Positions 24,757-32,084 of a stretch of DNA of 32,084 nucleotides are shown here, one piece after another. The notes below the pieces were generated by a model that searched no databases, was not told the origin of the DNA, and saw nothing but the letters and a program-made list of their open reading frames with translations. The position numbers and the translations under genes are program-made. The first letter of the stretch is position 1, and every line of letters starts with the position of its first letter. The DNA is from a bacterium (GTDB lineage: Bacteria > UBA10199 > JACPAL01 > GCA-016699445): assembly GCA_035454885.1 (NCBI GenBank), contig DATIGE010000060.1, positions 1 to 32,084 on the forward strand, read 5' to 3'.

Positions 24757-26504
24757 GTCGTCTTCTCCAAGGGAATCGTGAACCAGAATTCGGAACCTTT
24801 TCCAACCTCGCTGTTCACGCCCACCTCACCCCCGTGGGCCTGGACCAGGTGCTTGACGATGGCAAGCCCGAGCCCCGTCCCCCCCATCTGGCGCGAGCGT
24901 GCCTTGTCGACCCGGTAGAACCTTTCAAAAACGCGCGGCAGATCCGCCTCGGGGATGCCGATGCCCGAATCCGCGACCGCCAACCGGCAGAATCCGCCCT
25001 TCGTCTCGGCGGTGACCGTCACCGTCCCGCCCTCGGACGTGTACTTGAGGGCGTTTTCCACCAGATTGCCCAGAATCTGGCGGAAGGCCTGGGGATCGGC
25101 CTGGGCGGCGACGCCTCCGCCCACCCGGTTCTGTAGTTCTATCTTCTTCGCGCGGGCCATCTCCGAAAACTCATCGCAGATGGCGTCGACGGCGGGCTTA
25201 AGAGGGGTCGGCGCCAAGGCGATCTCCAACCGGCCCGACTCGATCTGCGAGAGCATCAGGATGTCCTCGACCAGGTTCTGGAGCTGGGAGGCGTTGGTCT
25301 CGATCTTTTCCACGAAGCGCCGCGCGGCGGAGGGGTCCTCCAGGGCCCCGCCCCGGAGGGTCTCGGCGTAGCCACGGATGCAGGTGAGCGGCGTCTTGAG
25401 CTCGTGCGAGACGTTCGCTACGAATTCCTTCCGGACGTTCTCGAGCCTCCGGATATTGCTCACGTCGTAAAAGACGGAGACCGACCCCTCATGCAGAGGC
25501 GCCGCATGGACGACGACGTTCCTCTCCTGCCCGCCGACGAAGATCTGGATTTCATGCTCCTGCGGCATCTTTTCCGAGAGAGCCCTTTCCACGGCGTCGT
25601 TGACGGCCGCGTTGCGGAGACATTCCAAGACCGTCTTCCCCGCCCAGTCACCGGACAAGCCCAGCATGGCGGTCAGCGCCGGATTCACGAGGACCATCTC
25701 GCCCTTCGCGTTCGTCACGAGCACGCCTTCGATCATGCCGTCCAAGATCGTCGCGAGTTGATTCTTTTCGCGCTTCAATTCCCCCCACTGTGTCTCCAAA
25801 CCGTCCGCCATGGCGTTGACGGCTCGGGCGAGCGTCCCGATCTCGTCCTTCGGGATGGAATAGAGGCGTTTGGAGAAGTCTCCCCGCGAGATCCGCTGGG
25901 CGATCTCCGACATCCGCAGGAGGGAGCGCACGACGGACCGCGAGAGGATGAGCCCCATCAATCCGGCGATGCCCAAGGCGACCAACGCCGCGGCAACAAT
26001 CGACCTCCGGATCTCGGCCTCGGTGTTGGCGATGACTTTCAGGGGCAACGCGACACGGGCAAAGCCACGCCGGGTCTTCACGGCCACGTAGAGGAGATCG
26101 GTCCGTATGGTCGCGGAGTGGCGTCGCGACGACCCGAAATCGGCGTCGATGGCTTGCTGGATTTCGGGTCTTTGAAGGTGGTTCTCGACGCGTTCCAGGT
26201 CGGCGTCATCCAGCTCCGAATCGCCCAGAACCTTTCCGTCCGGCGCGATGATCGTCACGCGCGCCCCGATCTCGCGCGACATGCGGTCCGCCAGGGCATC
26301 GGCCTCGCGAGGACCCCATTGGGCATCATCCAGCGATTCGACGTGGTCGCGGATCAAGTTCGCTTTCTGGACTAGGTTCTTCTCGATGTCGGCGACCAGG
26401 AAACGGTCGATCCGGGGGACGAGGGTCGCGTACGAAACGACGAGGGCCCACGCAGCGACGATCAAGAACGCGGCGAAGAGCTTCCAAGCGATCTTTGATT
26501 TCAC
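24753..26504 (-). CDS. phoR: Phosphate sensor histidine kinase PhoR
   Basis: This 583-residue membrane kinase has a first membrane segment (residues 8-28), an extracytoplasmic region to about 165, and a second segment (168-190). A HAMP domain follows (about 190-245), then a PAS domain ([21 protein letters not shown]). The HisKA domain has H367 in [15 protein letters not shown], and the HATPase domain has [17 protein letters not shown] and [12 protein letters not shown]. The layout with a large sensor loop matches Gram-positive-type and deltaproteobacterial PhoR rather than the short E. coli form. GTG 26504 is 15 bases after phoB with no clear ribosome binding site. VicK-like kinases have the same architecture; the phoB partner and PHO boxes favour PhoR. 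Confidence 0.88.
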   Translation of the reverse strand: MKSKIAWKLFAAFLIVAAWALVVSYATLVPRIDRFLVADIEKNLVQKANLIRDHVESLDDAQWGPREADALADRMSREIGARVTIIAPDGKVLGDSELDDADLERVENHLQRPEIQQAIDADFGSSRRHSATIRTDLLYVAVKTRRGFARVALPLKVIANTEAEIRRSIVAAALVALGIAGLMGLILSRSVVRSLLRMSEIAQRISRGDFSKRLYSIPKDEIGTLARAVNAMADGLETQWGELKREKNQLATILDGMIEGVLVTNAKGEMVLVNPALTAMLGLSGDWAGKTVLECLRNAAVNDAVERALSEKMPQEHEIQIFVGGQERNVVVHAAPLHEGSVSVFYDVSNIRRLENVRKEFVANVSHELKTPLTCIRGYAETLRGGALEDPSAARRFVEKIETNASQLQNLVEDILMLSQIESGRLEIALAPTPLKPAVDAICDEFSEMARAKKIELQNRVGGGVAAQADPQAFRQILGNLVENALKYTSEGGTVTVTAETKGGFCRLAVADSGIGIPEADLPRVFERFYRVDKARSRQMGGTGLGLAIVKHLVQAHGGEVGVNSEVGKGSEFWFTIPLEKTT

Positions 26505-26519
26505 AGGGATGCCACGCGG

Positions 26520-27209
26520 TTACTCGACCCTCTCTTTGAAACGATAACCGATCCCGCGGATGGTTTCGATGTAATCCCCCGCCCGTCCCAATTTCTCCCG
26601 GAGGCGTTTGATGTGGGTGTCGACGGTCCGGGTCGTCAGCGCCGCGTCGTAGCCCCAGACACGGTCCAGGAGCAAATCCCGCGTGGCCACCCGGCCGCGG
26701 TTGGAGAGCAGATACTGAAGGAGCTTGAACTCGATGGCGGTGAGCCGGACCTCGTCTTTCCCCACCTTGACCTGGAAGCGGGCGGGGTCGATGTTCAGGG
26801 TCCCGAAGGACTGAGGCTGGGCGTTTTCGATGAATTCGCGATCCTTGATCCGTCTTAAGATCGCCTTCACGCGGAGGACCAGCTCGCGCGGGCTAAAGGG
26901 CTTCGCCAAATAATCGTCGGCCCCCACCTCGAATCCCACGATCCGGTCCACCTCCTCGCCCTTGGCGGTCAAGATGAGCACCGGGATGTTCTTGGTTTTC
27001 GCGTCGTTCTTGAGGCTGCGGCAGACCTCCAAGCCCTGCATGTCCGGCAGCATGAGATCCAAGATGACCAGGTCCGGCTGGACCCGGCGGGCCTTGGCAA
27101 GCCCGTCGGCGCCGTTCTTGCTGACCTCGGTGGTAAACTTTTCCTGCCGCAGGTTGTAGTCGACCAACTCTGAGATGTCGTTGTCGTCTTCGATAATGAG
27201 TATCTTCAC
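26520..27209 (-). CDS. phoB: Phosphate response regulator PhoB
   Basis: This 229-residue OmpR-family regulator has D8/D9, phosphoacceptor D51 in LVILDLMLPDMQGLEVCR, and the lysine in YLAKPFSPREL. The C-terminal winged helix reads VRLTAIEFKLLQYLLSNRGRVATRDLLLDRVWGYDA and TVDTHIKRLREKLG, ending in the typical IRGIGYRF. The wording is PhoB-like throughout. GTG 27209 has AGGAG seven bases upstream. The promoter holds its own PHO box (27283-27311), implying positive autoregulation. It is the first gene of phoB-phoR-mgsA. Confidence 0.92.
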   Translation of the reverse strand: MKILIIEDDNDISELVDYNLRQEKFTTEVSKNGADGLAKARRVQPDLVILDLMLPDMQGLEVCRSLKNDAKTKNIPVLILTAKGEEVDRIVGFEVGADDYLAKPFSPRELVLRVKAILRRIKDREFIENAQPQSFGTLNIDPARFQVKVGKDEVRLTAIEFKLLQYLLSNRGRVATRDLLLDRVWGYDAALTTRTVDTHIKRLREKLGRAGDYIETIRGIGYRFKERVE

Positions 27210-27282
27210 GTCTCAGCTCCTGTGGCATCCAATGCCCTGAACGCGCTTTCGAAGAAAGAGTGGCTCCCACAATCGGCGCTAA

Positions 27283-27311
27283 ATGTTACAGCAATGTGAC
27301 ATAAATGTGAA
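27283..27311 (-). promoter_or_regulatory. PHO box before phoB-phoR-mgsA
   Basis: Plus-strand ATGTTAC (27283), ATGTGAC (27294) and ATGTGAA (27305) form three direct repeats with an exact 11-bp period. On the sense strand they read TTCACAT, GTCACAT and GTAACAT. The array is 74 bases upstream of the phoB start. Confidence 0.78.
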
Positions 27312-27340
27312 ATCCGCACTTTGGGACGGACTCAGCGCCC

Positions 27341-27691
27341 CTATTTCAAGAACCCCGCCTTTTCGAAGACCCAAACGCCTATCCCCAAGGCGGCGGTCGC
27401 CAAGGCCATCGAGACGACGAACGGGACCTTGTGTTTGAAGAGGAAATAGGCCGCGACGAAAAAAGCGAAGCTGGGGATCACCCAGAGGATGACGTCCTTC
27501 GTGTAGATCGCCAAGAGATTCAAGTCCCGCTTTTCAAAGTAGATCCAGATGAGCGACAGGAACGTCATCATCGGCAGGGCCGTCAGGAGGGCGGCGCCCT
27601 TCGGGAAGGTCTTGGCCGCCTCGCTGATCGCGGCGATGAGGATGCCGGAAAGGACGACCTTCACGAGAAAGAAAGCGGTTTGAGAGGTCAT
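27341..27691 (-). CDS. DUF3147-like small membrane protein
   Basis: This 116-residue protein has four hydrophobic segments across its length and resembles DUF3147 family proteins (KVVLSGILIAAISEAAKTFPKGAALLTALPMMTFLSLIWIYFE). The function of that family is unknown. ATG 27691 was chosen because the in-frame sequence upstream is polar; AGAAGG precedes it. It ends about 30 bases from the phoB PHO array and is divergent from the metal-uptake locus. Confidence 0.75.
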   Translation of the reverse strand: MTSQTAFFLVKVVLSGILIAAISEAAKTFPKGAALLTALPMMTFLSLIWIYFEKRDLNLLAIYTKDVILWVIPSFAFFVAAYFLFKHKVPFVVSMALATAALGIGVWVFEKAGFLK

Positions 27692-27746
27692 GGGCCTTCT
27701 ATCGCTCGAACGGCGCCGATGAGCAATGATCTTGACGGGCACCGAA

Positions 27747-27768
27747 GGAATGACGTACGCGCCGTTCC
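27747..27768. promoter_or_regulatory. Imperfect dyad abutting the metal-locus start
   Basis: A 22-base imperfect inverted repeat with outer arms GGAA and TTCC ends immediately before the ATG at 27769. Only the outer four pairs and a few inner pairs match. It could be an operator for a Fur/Zur-type repressor, but it does not match a consensus I know. Confidence 0.22.
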
Positions 27769-28062
27769 ATGCGAACCGTCTTCCGGAAAATCGGGCTGGC
27801 CCTTTCTGCGGCCGCGGTTCTCTTCACGGCGGTTTGTCTCCCCTTGCATTACCACGAAGACCAGGCCCAACACAGCCAGTCCTCGCACTGCTCCATCTGT
27901 CATTTTTCCAAGGAGGGGAAGGCCTCCGGGGTCGCTGCGGCGTTCCAAGGCCCTCCTTGCGCCCCCTCGGAGGGGACGGTTTCCGTCGTCCAGGCGGATC
28001 CCCTCCTGGTCCTTCTGACCGGCCAGGTCCCGCAACGCGCCCCACCGGCCGCCCTCTCCTAA
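27769..28062 (+). CDS. Small exported His/Cys protein
   Basis: This 97-residue protein begins with a signal peptide (residues 1-23, core LALSAAAVLFTAV). A cluster of metal-ligand residues follows: HYHEDQAQHSQSSHCSICHF, with a CxxC and five histidines. The rest is Ala/Pro-rich with no domain I know. Similar H-C-x-x-C patterns occur in small periplasmic proteins near metal uptake genes (DUF2946-like), but I am not certain of membership. There is no clear ribosome binding site. It leads the plus-strand metal locus, 44 bases before the next gene. Confidence 0.65.
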   Translation: MRTVFRKIGLALSAAAVLFTAVCLPLHYHEDQAQHSQSSHCSICHFSKEGKASGVAAAFQGPPCAPSEGTVSVVQADPLLVLLTGQVPQRAPPAALS

Positions 28063-28106
28063 GAAGACCGCATATTTCAAGATTGTTCCGTCGTAAGGAG
28101 CCTCAA

Positions 28107-29204
28107 ATGCGTGCACGTTTGCGCGTCGCCACCCTGTTCGGGTGCCTGTGCCTCGGCTGGACGGCATCGGCCCAGGAGACACAACCCGCTCAAGAGAAGC
28201 AAATCCTCCTCTGGAAGGTCCCGGCCTCCGGGCGGAAGGCCCTCATTCCTGATATCAGCCTCATCGGCTCTATCGCCGGCGCCTGGTTCCGAGACGACCC
28301 GGGGTCCGACCTGGGGGAAAACCCATCGCGGACCGGCTTCAATTTTCAGGGCGTGGAGTTGGCGCTCCAGTCGGCGATCGACCCGTATGTGCGCGGCGAC
28401 GTCTTCATCCTGTTTAAAGAGGACGGCGTCGAGGTCGAAGAGGCGACCGTCACGACCGTGTCGCTCCCCTGGAACCTCCAGATCCGGGGCGGGAAGTTGC
28501 TCGCCCGGTTCGGCCGCCAGAATACCCAGCACTTAGAACAGCTCGACTTTGTCGATAACTCCTTCACGAACCGCTATTTCTTCGGCCCGGAGGGGTTTCA
28601 TGAATTGGGGGCCGAACTCTCCGTCCTTTTCCCCCTCCCCTGGTATTCCGAGCTCTCCTTCGAGTTTCTCCAGGGAGAAAACGCGGGGAACTTCGACGGG
28701 GCCCGCAAGCAGGACTTCGCCTACCTCGGGCATTGGAAGAACGGCTTCGACGTGACGACGAATCTGGCGGGCCAGATCGGTCTCTCCGGCGCGGTGGGTT
28801 TCAACGACACGGCCCCCGGCAACATGACGCAGATCTACGGGGCCGACCTCTACTTCCGCTGGAAACCCTCCGAGCGCCGCGGTCTCAAGTGGCAGACGGA
28901 ATATTTCCTGAGACGATTGGAAGACGTCGGCGGCACGCGGGTGGAAGGCGGACTCTATTCACAGCTCATCTGGCGCTTTGCGCGCCGGTGGGAGGCGGGG
29001 ATCCGCGGCGAAAGGATCGGACTCCCCGACGAGGGAAACCGGCAGTGGGGCCTCTCGCCGCAAATCACCTTCGTCGCGACCGAATTTTTTCACCTGAGGG
29101 GTCAATACAATCTCATTCACACGGATGGAATCGCGAGGGAACAACATGAAGCCTTTCTCCAAATGCAATTTAATATGGGTCCTCACGGCGCTCATAGCTT
29201 TTAG
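28107..29204 (+). CDS. Outer-membrane porin-like protein of metal locus
   Basis: This 365-residue protein has a signal peptide (residues 1-22, ending TASAQ) and beta-barrel character: alternating hydrophobic strands, many aromatic girdle residues, and a C-terminal F. Stretches such as GKLLARFGRQNTQHLEQLDFVDN and FEFLQGENAGNFDG recall zinc-regulated or poorly characterised porins found beside ZnuA-type genes. ATG 28107 has AAGGAG six bases upstream. The gene's last 59 bases overlap the start of the binding-protein gene. It probably lets metal or a metal complex cross the outer membrane. Confidence 0.78.
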   Translation: MRARLRVATLFGCLCLGWTASAQETQPAQEKQILLWKVPASGRKALIPDISLIGSIAGAWFRDDPGSDLGENPSRTGFNFQGVELALQSAIDPYVRGDVFILFKEDGVEVEEATVTTVSLPWNLQIRGGKLLARFGRQNTQHLEQLDFVDNSFTNRYFFGPEGFHELGAELSVLFPLPWYSELSFEFLQGENAGNFDGARKQDFAYLGHWKNGFDVTTNLAGQIGLSGAVGFNDTAPGNMTQIYGADLYFRWKPSERRGLKWQTEYFLRRLEDVGGTRVEGGLYSQLIWRFARRWEAGIRGERIGLPDEGNRQWGLSPQITFVATEFFHLRGQYNLIHTDGIAREQHEAFLQMQFNMGPHGAHSF

Positions 29205-30066
29205 CGCGCCCTTATCCGCCCGCGCCAAGTTGAAGGTCGTCGGGTCGATCCCCGACCTCGCCGCCCTCGCCCGGGAGGTGGGAGGCGATCTGGTGGAAAC
29301 GCAGACGATCGCGCGGGGGGATCAAGATCCCCACTATCTCGAGCCCAAGCCCAGTTTCGCCCTGATGCTCAACAAGGCGGACCTCCTGATCGAGGCGGGC
29401 CTCGAGCTCGAATCGGGGTGGCTCCCCGTCCTCATCACGCAGTCGCGGAATCCCAAGATCCAACCGGGGCAGAACGGGTTTCTGAACGCGGCCCAAGAGC
29501 TGAACATCCTGGAAATCCCGACCGGCCCCGTGGACCGCTCGATGGGGGACGTCCATCCCGAGGGCAACCCCCATTATTGGATGAACCCCCGGAACGGGCT
29601 CGTCATCGCCAAGAAGATCGCGCAAAGGCTCGGGGAGCTGGACCCCGCGAACGCCTCAAAATTCACCGGAAATTACGCGGATTTCGAAAAACGGCTCTCG
29701 GACCGGATCGCAACCTGGGAAAAGGAGGCGGCGCCTTTTCGCGGAAAAAAGGTCATCACCCATCACAAGAGCTTTTCGTATTTCGTCGACTGGACGGGGT
29801 TAAAGGTGGAGGGGCTGATCGAGCCCAAGCCGGGCATCCCCCCCAATCCCTCCCATCTTCTGTCGCTGATCCAGCTCATTCAGACGGAAAAGATCCCCCT
29901 GATCATCACGGAGAATTACTACGATCCCAAACCGTCGCGGGAGCTGGCGGAAAAAACGGGCGCGAAGGTGCTGATCCTCCCGACTTCCGTCGGCGGCGAG
30001 CCGGGCATCAGGACCTACGAGGACCTCTTCGAGGCCCTGATCGGTAGGCTGAAAGGGGCTTTATGA
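29146..30066 (+). CDS. Zinc/manganese-type ABC substrate-binding protein
   Basis: This 306-residue periplasmic protein belongs to cluster A-I metal-binding proteins (ZnuA/TroA-like). A signal peptide covers about residues 1-27. Metal ligands fit the family: H63 in DQDPHYLEPKP, H143 in NPHYWMNP, H207 in VITHHKSFSYF, and an acidic ligand E256 or D260 in ITENYYDP. It lacks the His-rich loop of many ZnuA proteins, so zinc versus manganese is undecided. ATG 29146 follows GAGGGA and overlaps the porin gene. Its stop overlaps the permease start (ATGA). Confidence 0.88.
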   Translation: MKPFSKCNLIWVLTALIAFSAPLSARAKLKVVGSIPDLAALAREVGGDLVETQTIARGDQDPHYLEPKPSFALMLNKADLLIEAGLELESGWLPVLITQSRNPKIQPGQNGFLNAAQELNILEIPTGPVDRSMGDVHPEGNPHYWMNPRNGLVIAKKIAQRLGELDPANASKFTGNYADFEKRLSDRIATWEKEAAPFRGKKVITHHKSFSYFVDWTGLKVEGLIEPKPGIPPNPSHLLSLIQLIQTEKIPLIITENYYDPKPSRELAEKTGAKVLILPTSVGGEPGIRTYEDLFEALIGRLKGAL

Positions 30067-30869
30067 ACGCGTTTGTCTTTCTCCTGCCGGCCTTCGCGGC
30101 CTGCCTGATCTTGACGGGCATTCATACGTACCTGGGCATCCACGTCGTGAGCCGGGGCGTCATCTTCGTCGACATCGCTCTCGCCCAGATCGCGGCGCTC
30201 GGGATGACGGTCGCCTTCCTCGTGGGATTCGAGCCCGGAAGCCAGACCGCATACTTCTTCGCCCTCGGCTTCACCTGCCTGGCCGCCCTCTTCTTCGCCT
30301 ACTTCCGGCACGAAAGGATCCCTCAGGAGGCCTTGATCGGGGTCTCCTTCGCGGTGAGCTCGGCCCTGGCGATCCTCCTGTCCGACCGGATCCCCCACGG
30401 TTCGGAGCACCTCAAATACATCCTCTCGGGCAACATCCTCTGGGTCTCCTGGCCGCACATCGTCAAGACGGCGCTGATCTATCTCGTCATCGGACTTTTT
30501 CACTACGCGCTCCGGGGTCGATTCCTCCTGGTCTCGACCGATCCCGAGGAGGCCGCCCGCCGGGGCCTCAAGGTCTGGCTTTGGGACCTGATGTTTTACG
30601 TCTCGTTCGGCCTCGTCATCACGAGCTCGGTCCAAATCGGGGGCATCCTTCTCGTCTTCTCGTTCCTCATCGTCCCCGCCCTCTGCAGCATGCTGTTTTA
30701 CGGAGGCTTGCGCGGCCGGATTTTCATGGGCTGGGCGGTCGGCACGGTCACGAGCGTGGGAGGGATCGCGGCCTCGTATTTCTGGGACCTCCCGACGGGG
30801 CCCGCCATCGTGGCCGGGTTCGGGCTTGCGCTCCTCGTTTCCCTTGGGATAAAGCGCCTGGCCAGTTGA
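30063..30869 (+). CDS. Metal ABC transporter permease (ZnuB-like)
   Basis: This 268-residue protein has about eight membrane segments and belongs to the ABC-3 family that imports Zn or Mn. Family signatures include RGVIFVDIALAQIAALG near residues 36-52, ILSGNILWVSW, and ITSSVQIGGILLVFSFLIVPA. The start overlaps the binding-protein stop (ATGA). The ATPase subunit gene normally adjacent (znuC) is not in this window, so the importer must use an ATPase encoded elsewhere. Confidence 0.9.
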   Translation: MNAFVFLLPAFAACLILTGIHTYLGIHVVSRGVIFVDIALAQIAALGMTVAFLVGFEPGSQTAYFFALGFTCLAALFFAYFRHERIPQEALIGVSFAVSSALAILLSDRIPHGSEHLKYILSGNILWVSWPHIVKTALIYLVIGLFHYALRGRFLLVSTDPEEAARRGLKVWLWDLMFYVSFGLVITSSVQIGGILLVFSFLIVPALCSMLFYGGLRGRIFMGWAVGTVTSVGGIAASYFWDLPTGPAIVAGFGLALLVSLGIKRLAS

Positions 30870-30927
30870 TTGACTTCAAAAGCATCAACCCTCGACCAAC
30901 ATCGGTCAACTCATTCTCGAGGAAAAC

Positions 30928-31896
30928 ATGAAACATCGGCTTTTCTTCGCCTTGGCGCTCCTCTGCGCCTTGGCTCCCTGGGGCGGGATCGCGGAGGCCT
31001 GCGACCTCTGCGCCATCTACAGCGCGACCAACGCCTCGGGCCTGGACGGCCGGGGCTTCGGCGCCGGCGTTGCGGAACAGTTCACGCATTTCGGAACGCT
31101 GAAGGACGACAGCAAGACCCAGCCGAACCCCTTCGGCCAGTTCCTGGACAGTTCCATCACCCAGATTTTCGGGAGCTACGATTTCAACAAGTACGCCGGC
31201 CTGCAGCTGACGCTGCCGGTGATCGTCCGCTCCTTCCGGCGCGTGGAGGGCGGCGCCGTCGAGACGGGAACCGTGGCCGGTCTCGGCGACATGTCCCTCG
31301 TGGGCCGCTTCCAGCCCTATCAGAAATTCACCGAGCGCTTTAGCTTGAGCTGGCATCTCTTGGGAGGGGTCAAGTTCCCCACGGGCTCGACGAGCCGCCT
31401 GAAAGAGGAATTGAACGAGGACATGGATCCGGCGGATCCGAACGAACGAAGCGGCGTCCACGGCCATGACCTGACGCTGGGCAGCGGATCCTTCGACGGC
31501 GTCGTAGGGACCAAGATCTATACGCGGTGGCGCCGGTTCCTCGCCACCTCCGACATCCAGTATGCCATCCGGAGCCGGGGCACGATCGATTACCGCTTCG
31601 CCAACGACCTCCATTGGAACTTAGGGCTGGGAGGCTACGTCTTCCTGAGGCACAATTTCACGCTGGCGGCCCTCGCGAGGGTGTCCGGAGAGCACAAGGG
31701 GCTGGATGACCTGGCGGGCATGCCGGTGGACGACACGGGCCTCACAACCGTCTCCCTGGGACCGGATTTCCTCTTCACCTGGACGGAGCATTTGAGCGCC
31801 AACCTGGGGGCGGACATCCCGGTGCTGATCCACAACACGGCCTTTCAGTCGGTTCCGGATTACCGGATCCGTGCGGCGGCGTCTTGGAGGTTCTGA
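30928..31896 (+). CDS. Outer-membrane beta-barrel with N-terminal CDLC
   Basis: This 322-residue exported protein has a signal peptide (residues 1-23) followed directly by ACDLCAIYSA. The rest is a barrel of about twelve strands ending SWRF, with LSLxWHLLGGVKFPTGS and SGSFDGVVGTKIYTRW resembling transporter-like barrels of the phenol-degradation MetA family. The mature N-terminal CxxC could bind metal or haem. GAGGA precedes ATG 30928. It follows the permease by 58 bases, so it may be part of the metal locus. Confidence 0.75.
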   Translation: MKHRLFFALALLCALAPWGGIAEACDLCAIYSATNASGLDGRGFGAGVAEQFTHFGTLKDDSKTQPNPFGQFLDSSITQIFGSYDFNKYAGLQLTLPVIVRSFRRVEGGAVETGTVAGLGDMSLVGRFQPYQKFTERFSLSWHLLGGVKFPTGSTSRLKEELNEDMDPADPNERSGVHGHDLTLGSGSFDGVVGTKIYTRWRRFLATSDIQYAIRSRGTIDYRFANDLHWNLGLGGYVFLRHNFTLAALARVSGEHKGLDDLAGMPVDDTGLTTVSLGPDFLFTWTEHLSANLGADIPVLIHNTAFQSVPDYRIRAAASWRF

Positions 31897-31904
31897 CCTT
31901 CCCG

Positions 31905-32084
31905 CTAGCCGTCGATTCGGACCTCGCCGACGCACTTCGTCGGGAGGCCCGTCTTGTTGGCTTTTTTGAGGATCTGTTTGGGGGTCACGGGGTCTTCATA
32001 GAGACAGACGGCCTCACCGCTTTGGATGTCGAGCGTCAAGTCCTTGCAGAGGGAGGACAGCTCTTCCTTGAACTTGTCGGCGCA
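31905..32084 (-). CDS. HMA-like metal-binding protein, N-terminus beyond right edge
   Basis: The last 59 codons of a minus-strand gene are visible, ending TAG at 31905-31907, eight bases from the convergent barrel gene. The stretch EAVCLYEDPVTPKQILKKANKTGLPTKCV resembles the second half of a heavy-metal-associated ferredoxin fold (as in MerP, where a beta strand is followed by a helix ending in AGY or TGF). The upstream CxxC expected of such a domain would lie outside the window, although a CADKFKEELSSLC stretch is present. Assignment is tentative. Confidence 0.5.
   Translation of the reverse strand, partial: CADKFKEELSSLCKDLTLDIQSGEAVCLYEDPVTPKQILKKANKTGLPTKCVGEVRIDG

Noticed and set aside
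23639-24805. Minus-strand open frame spanning mgsA and kdpE
   Set aside because: It is out of frame with both, and both have diagnostic motifs in their own frames.
30865-30927. Hairpin-like GTTGAT/ATCAAC and GACC/GGTC segments after the permease gene
   Set aside because: Arms are short, overlap one another, and lack a T run, so I do not call a terminator.

Overview
The window is one continuous, gene-dense, GC-rich bacterial chromosome segment. It has no rRNA, tRNA, CRISPR array or insertion sequence that I can see. Several outer-membrane beta-barrel proteins (a phosphate-porin relative and two metal-linked barrels) point to a diderm. An MqnD-type enzyme implies futalosine-pathway menaquinone synthesis. 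This mix fits a deltaproteobacterium-like or candidate-phylum Gram-negative, but the sequence alone does not fix the taxon.

Layout. 1-2219 (minus): a YadG/YadH-type ABC exporter and a hypothetical gene cut by the left edge. 2339-6795: a PEGA-domain lipoprotein-like protein, a YyaL/DUF255 protein and a PlsC-type acyltransferase. 6816-10667 (minus): a five-gene operon, DUF47 regulator - Pit phosphate transporter - membrane protein - zinc-ribbon membrane protein - mqnD, closed by a perfect palindrome that contains the stop codons of both convergent genes. 10772-16288 (minus): porin, then pstS-pstC-pstA-pstB-phoU. 16367-17823: an ACR3 arsenite exporter flanked by imperfect direct repeats derived from the 3' end of a response-regulator gene. 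17758-24394: a single-domain response regulator (minus), then two tandem KimA-type K+ transporters, a 54-residue membrane peptide, a short KdpD-like kinase and KdpE (plus). 24391-27209 (minus): phoB-phoR-mgsA. 27341-27691: a small membrane protein. 27769-31896 (plus): a zinc/manganese-type uptake locus with barrel proteins, a binding protein and a permease but no ATPase. A metal-binding-like gene is cut by the right edge.

How it works together. The core is a phosphate locus. I read direct repeats with an exact 11-bp period, (T/A)GTCAC-like on the sense strand, in front of pstS, the porin, the DUF47-pit operon and phoB. These look like PHO boxes and define a local Pho regulon in which PhoBR regulates itself. 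Two unexpected enzymes ride in it: methylglyoxal synthase, which releases Pi from DHAP and is coupled to phoR by an ATGA overlap, and MqnD at the end of the pit operon. Next to it is a potassium module in which a KdpDE-type two-component system sits with KimA transporters instead of kdpFABC. This module has its own 11-bp repeat motif (CTTAAC) before the first transporter. The arsenite exporter lies at the phosphate locus, where imported arsenate would be a hazard.

The best candidates for something undescribed are the KimA-KimA-peptide-KdpDE module, the phoBR-mgsA operon, the palindromic element inserted in frame into the first KimA, and the arsenite-exporter island with its degenerate repeat borders.
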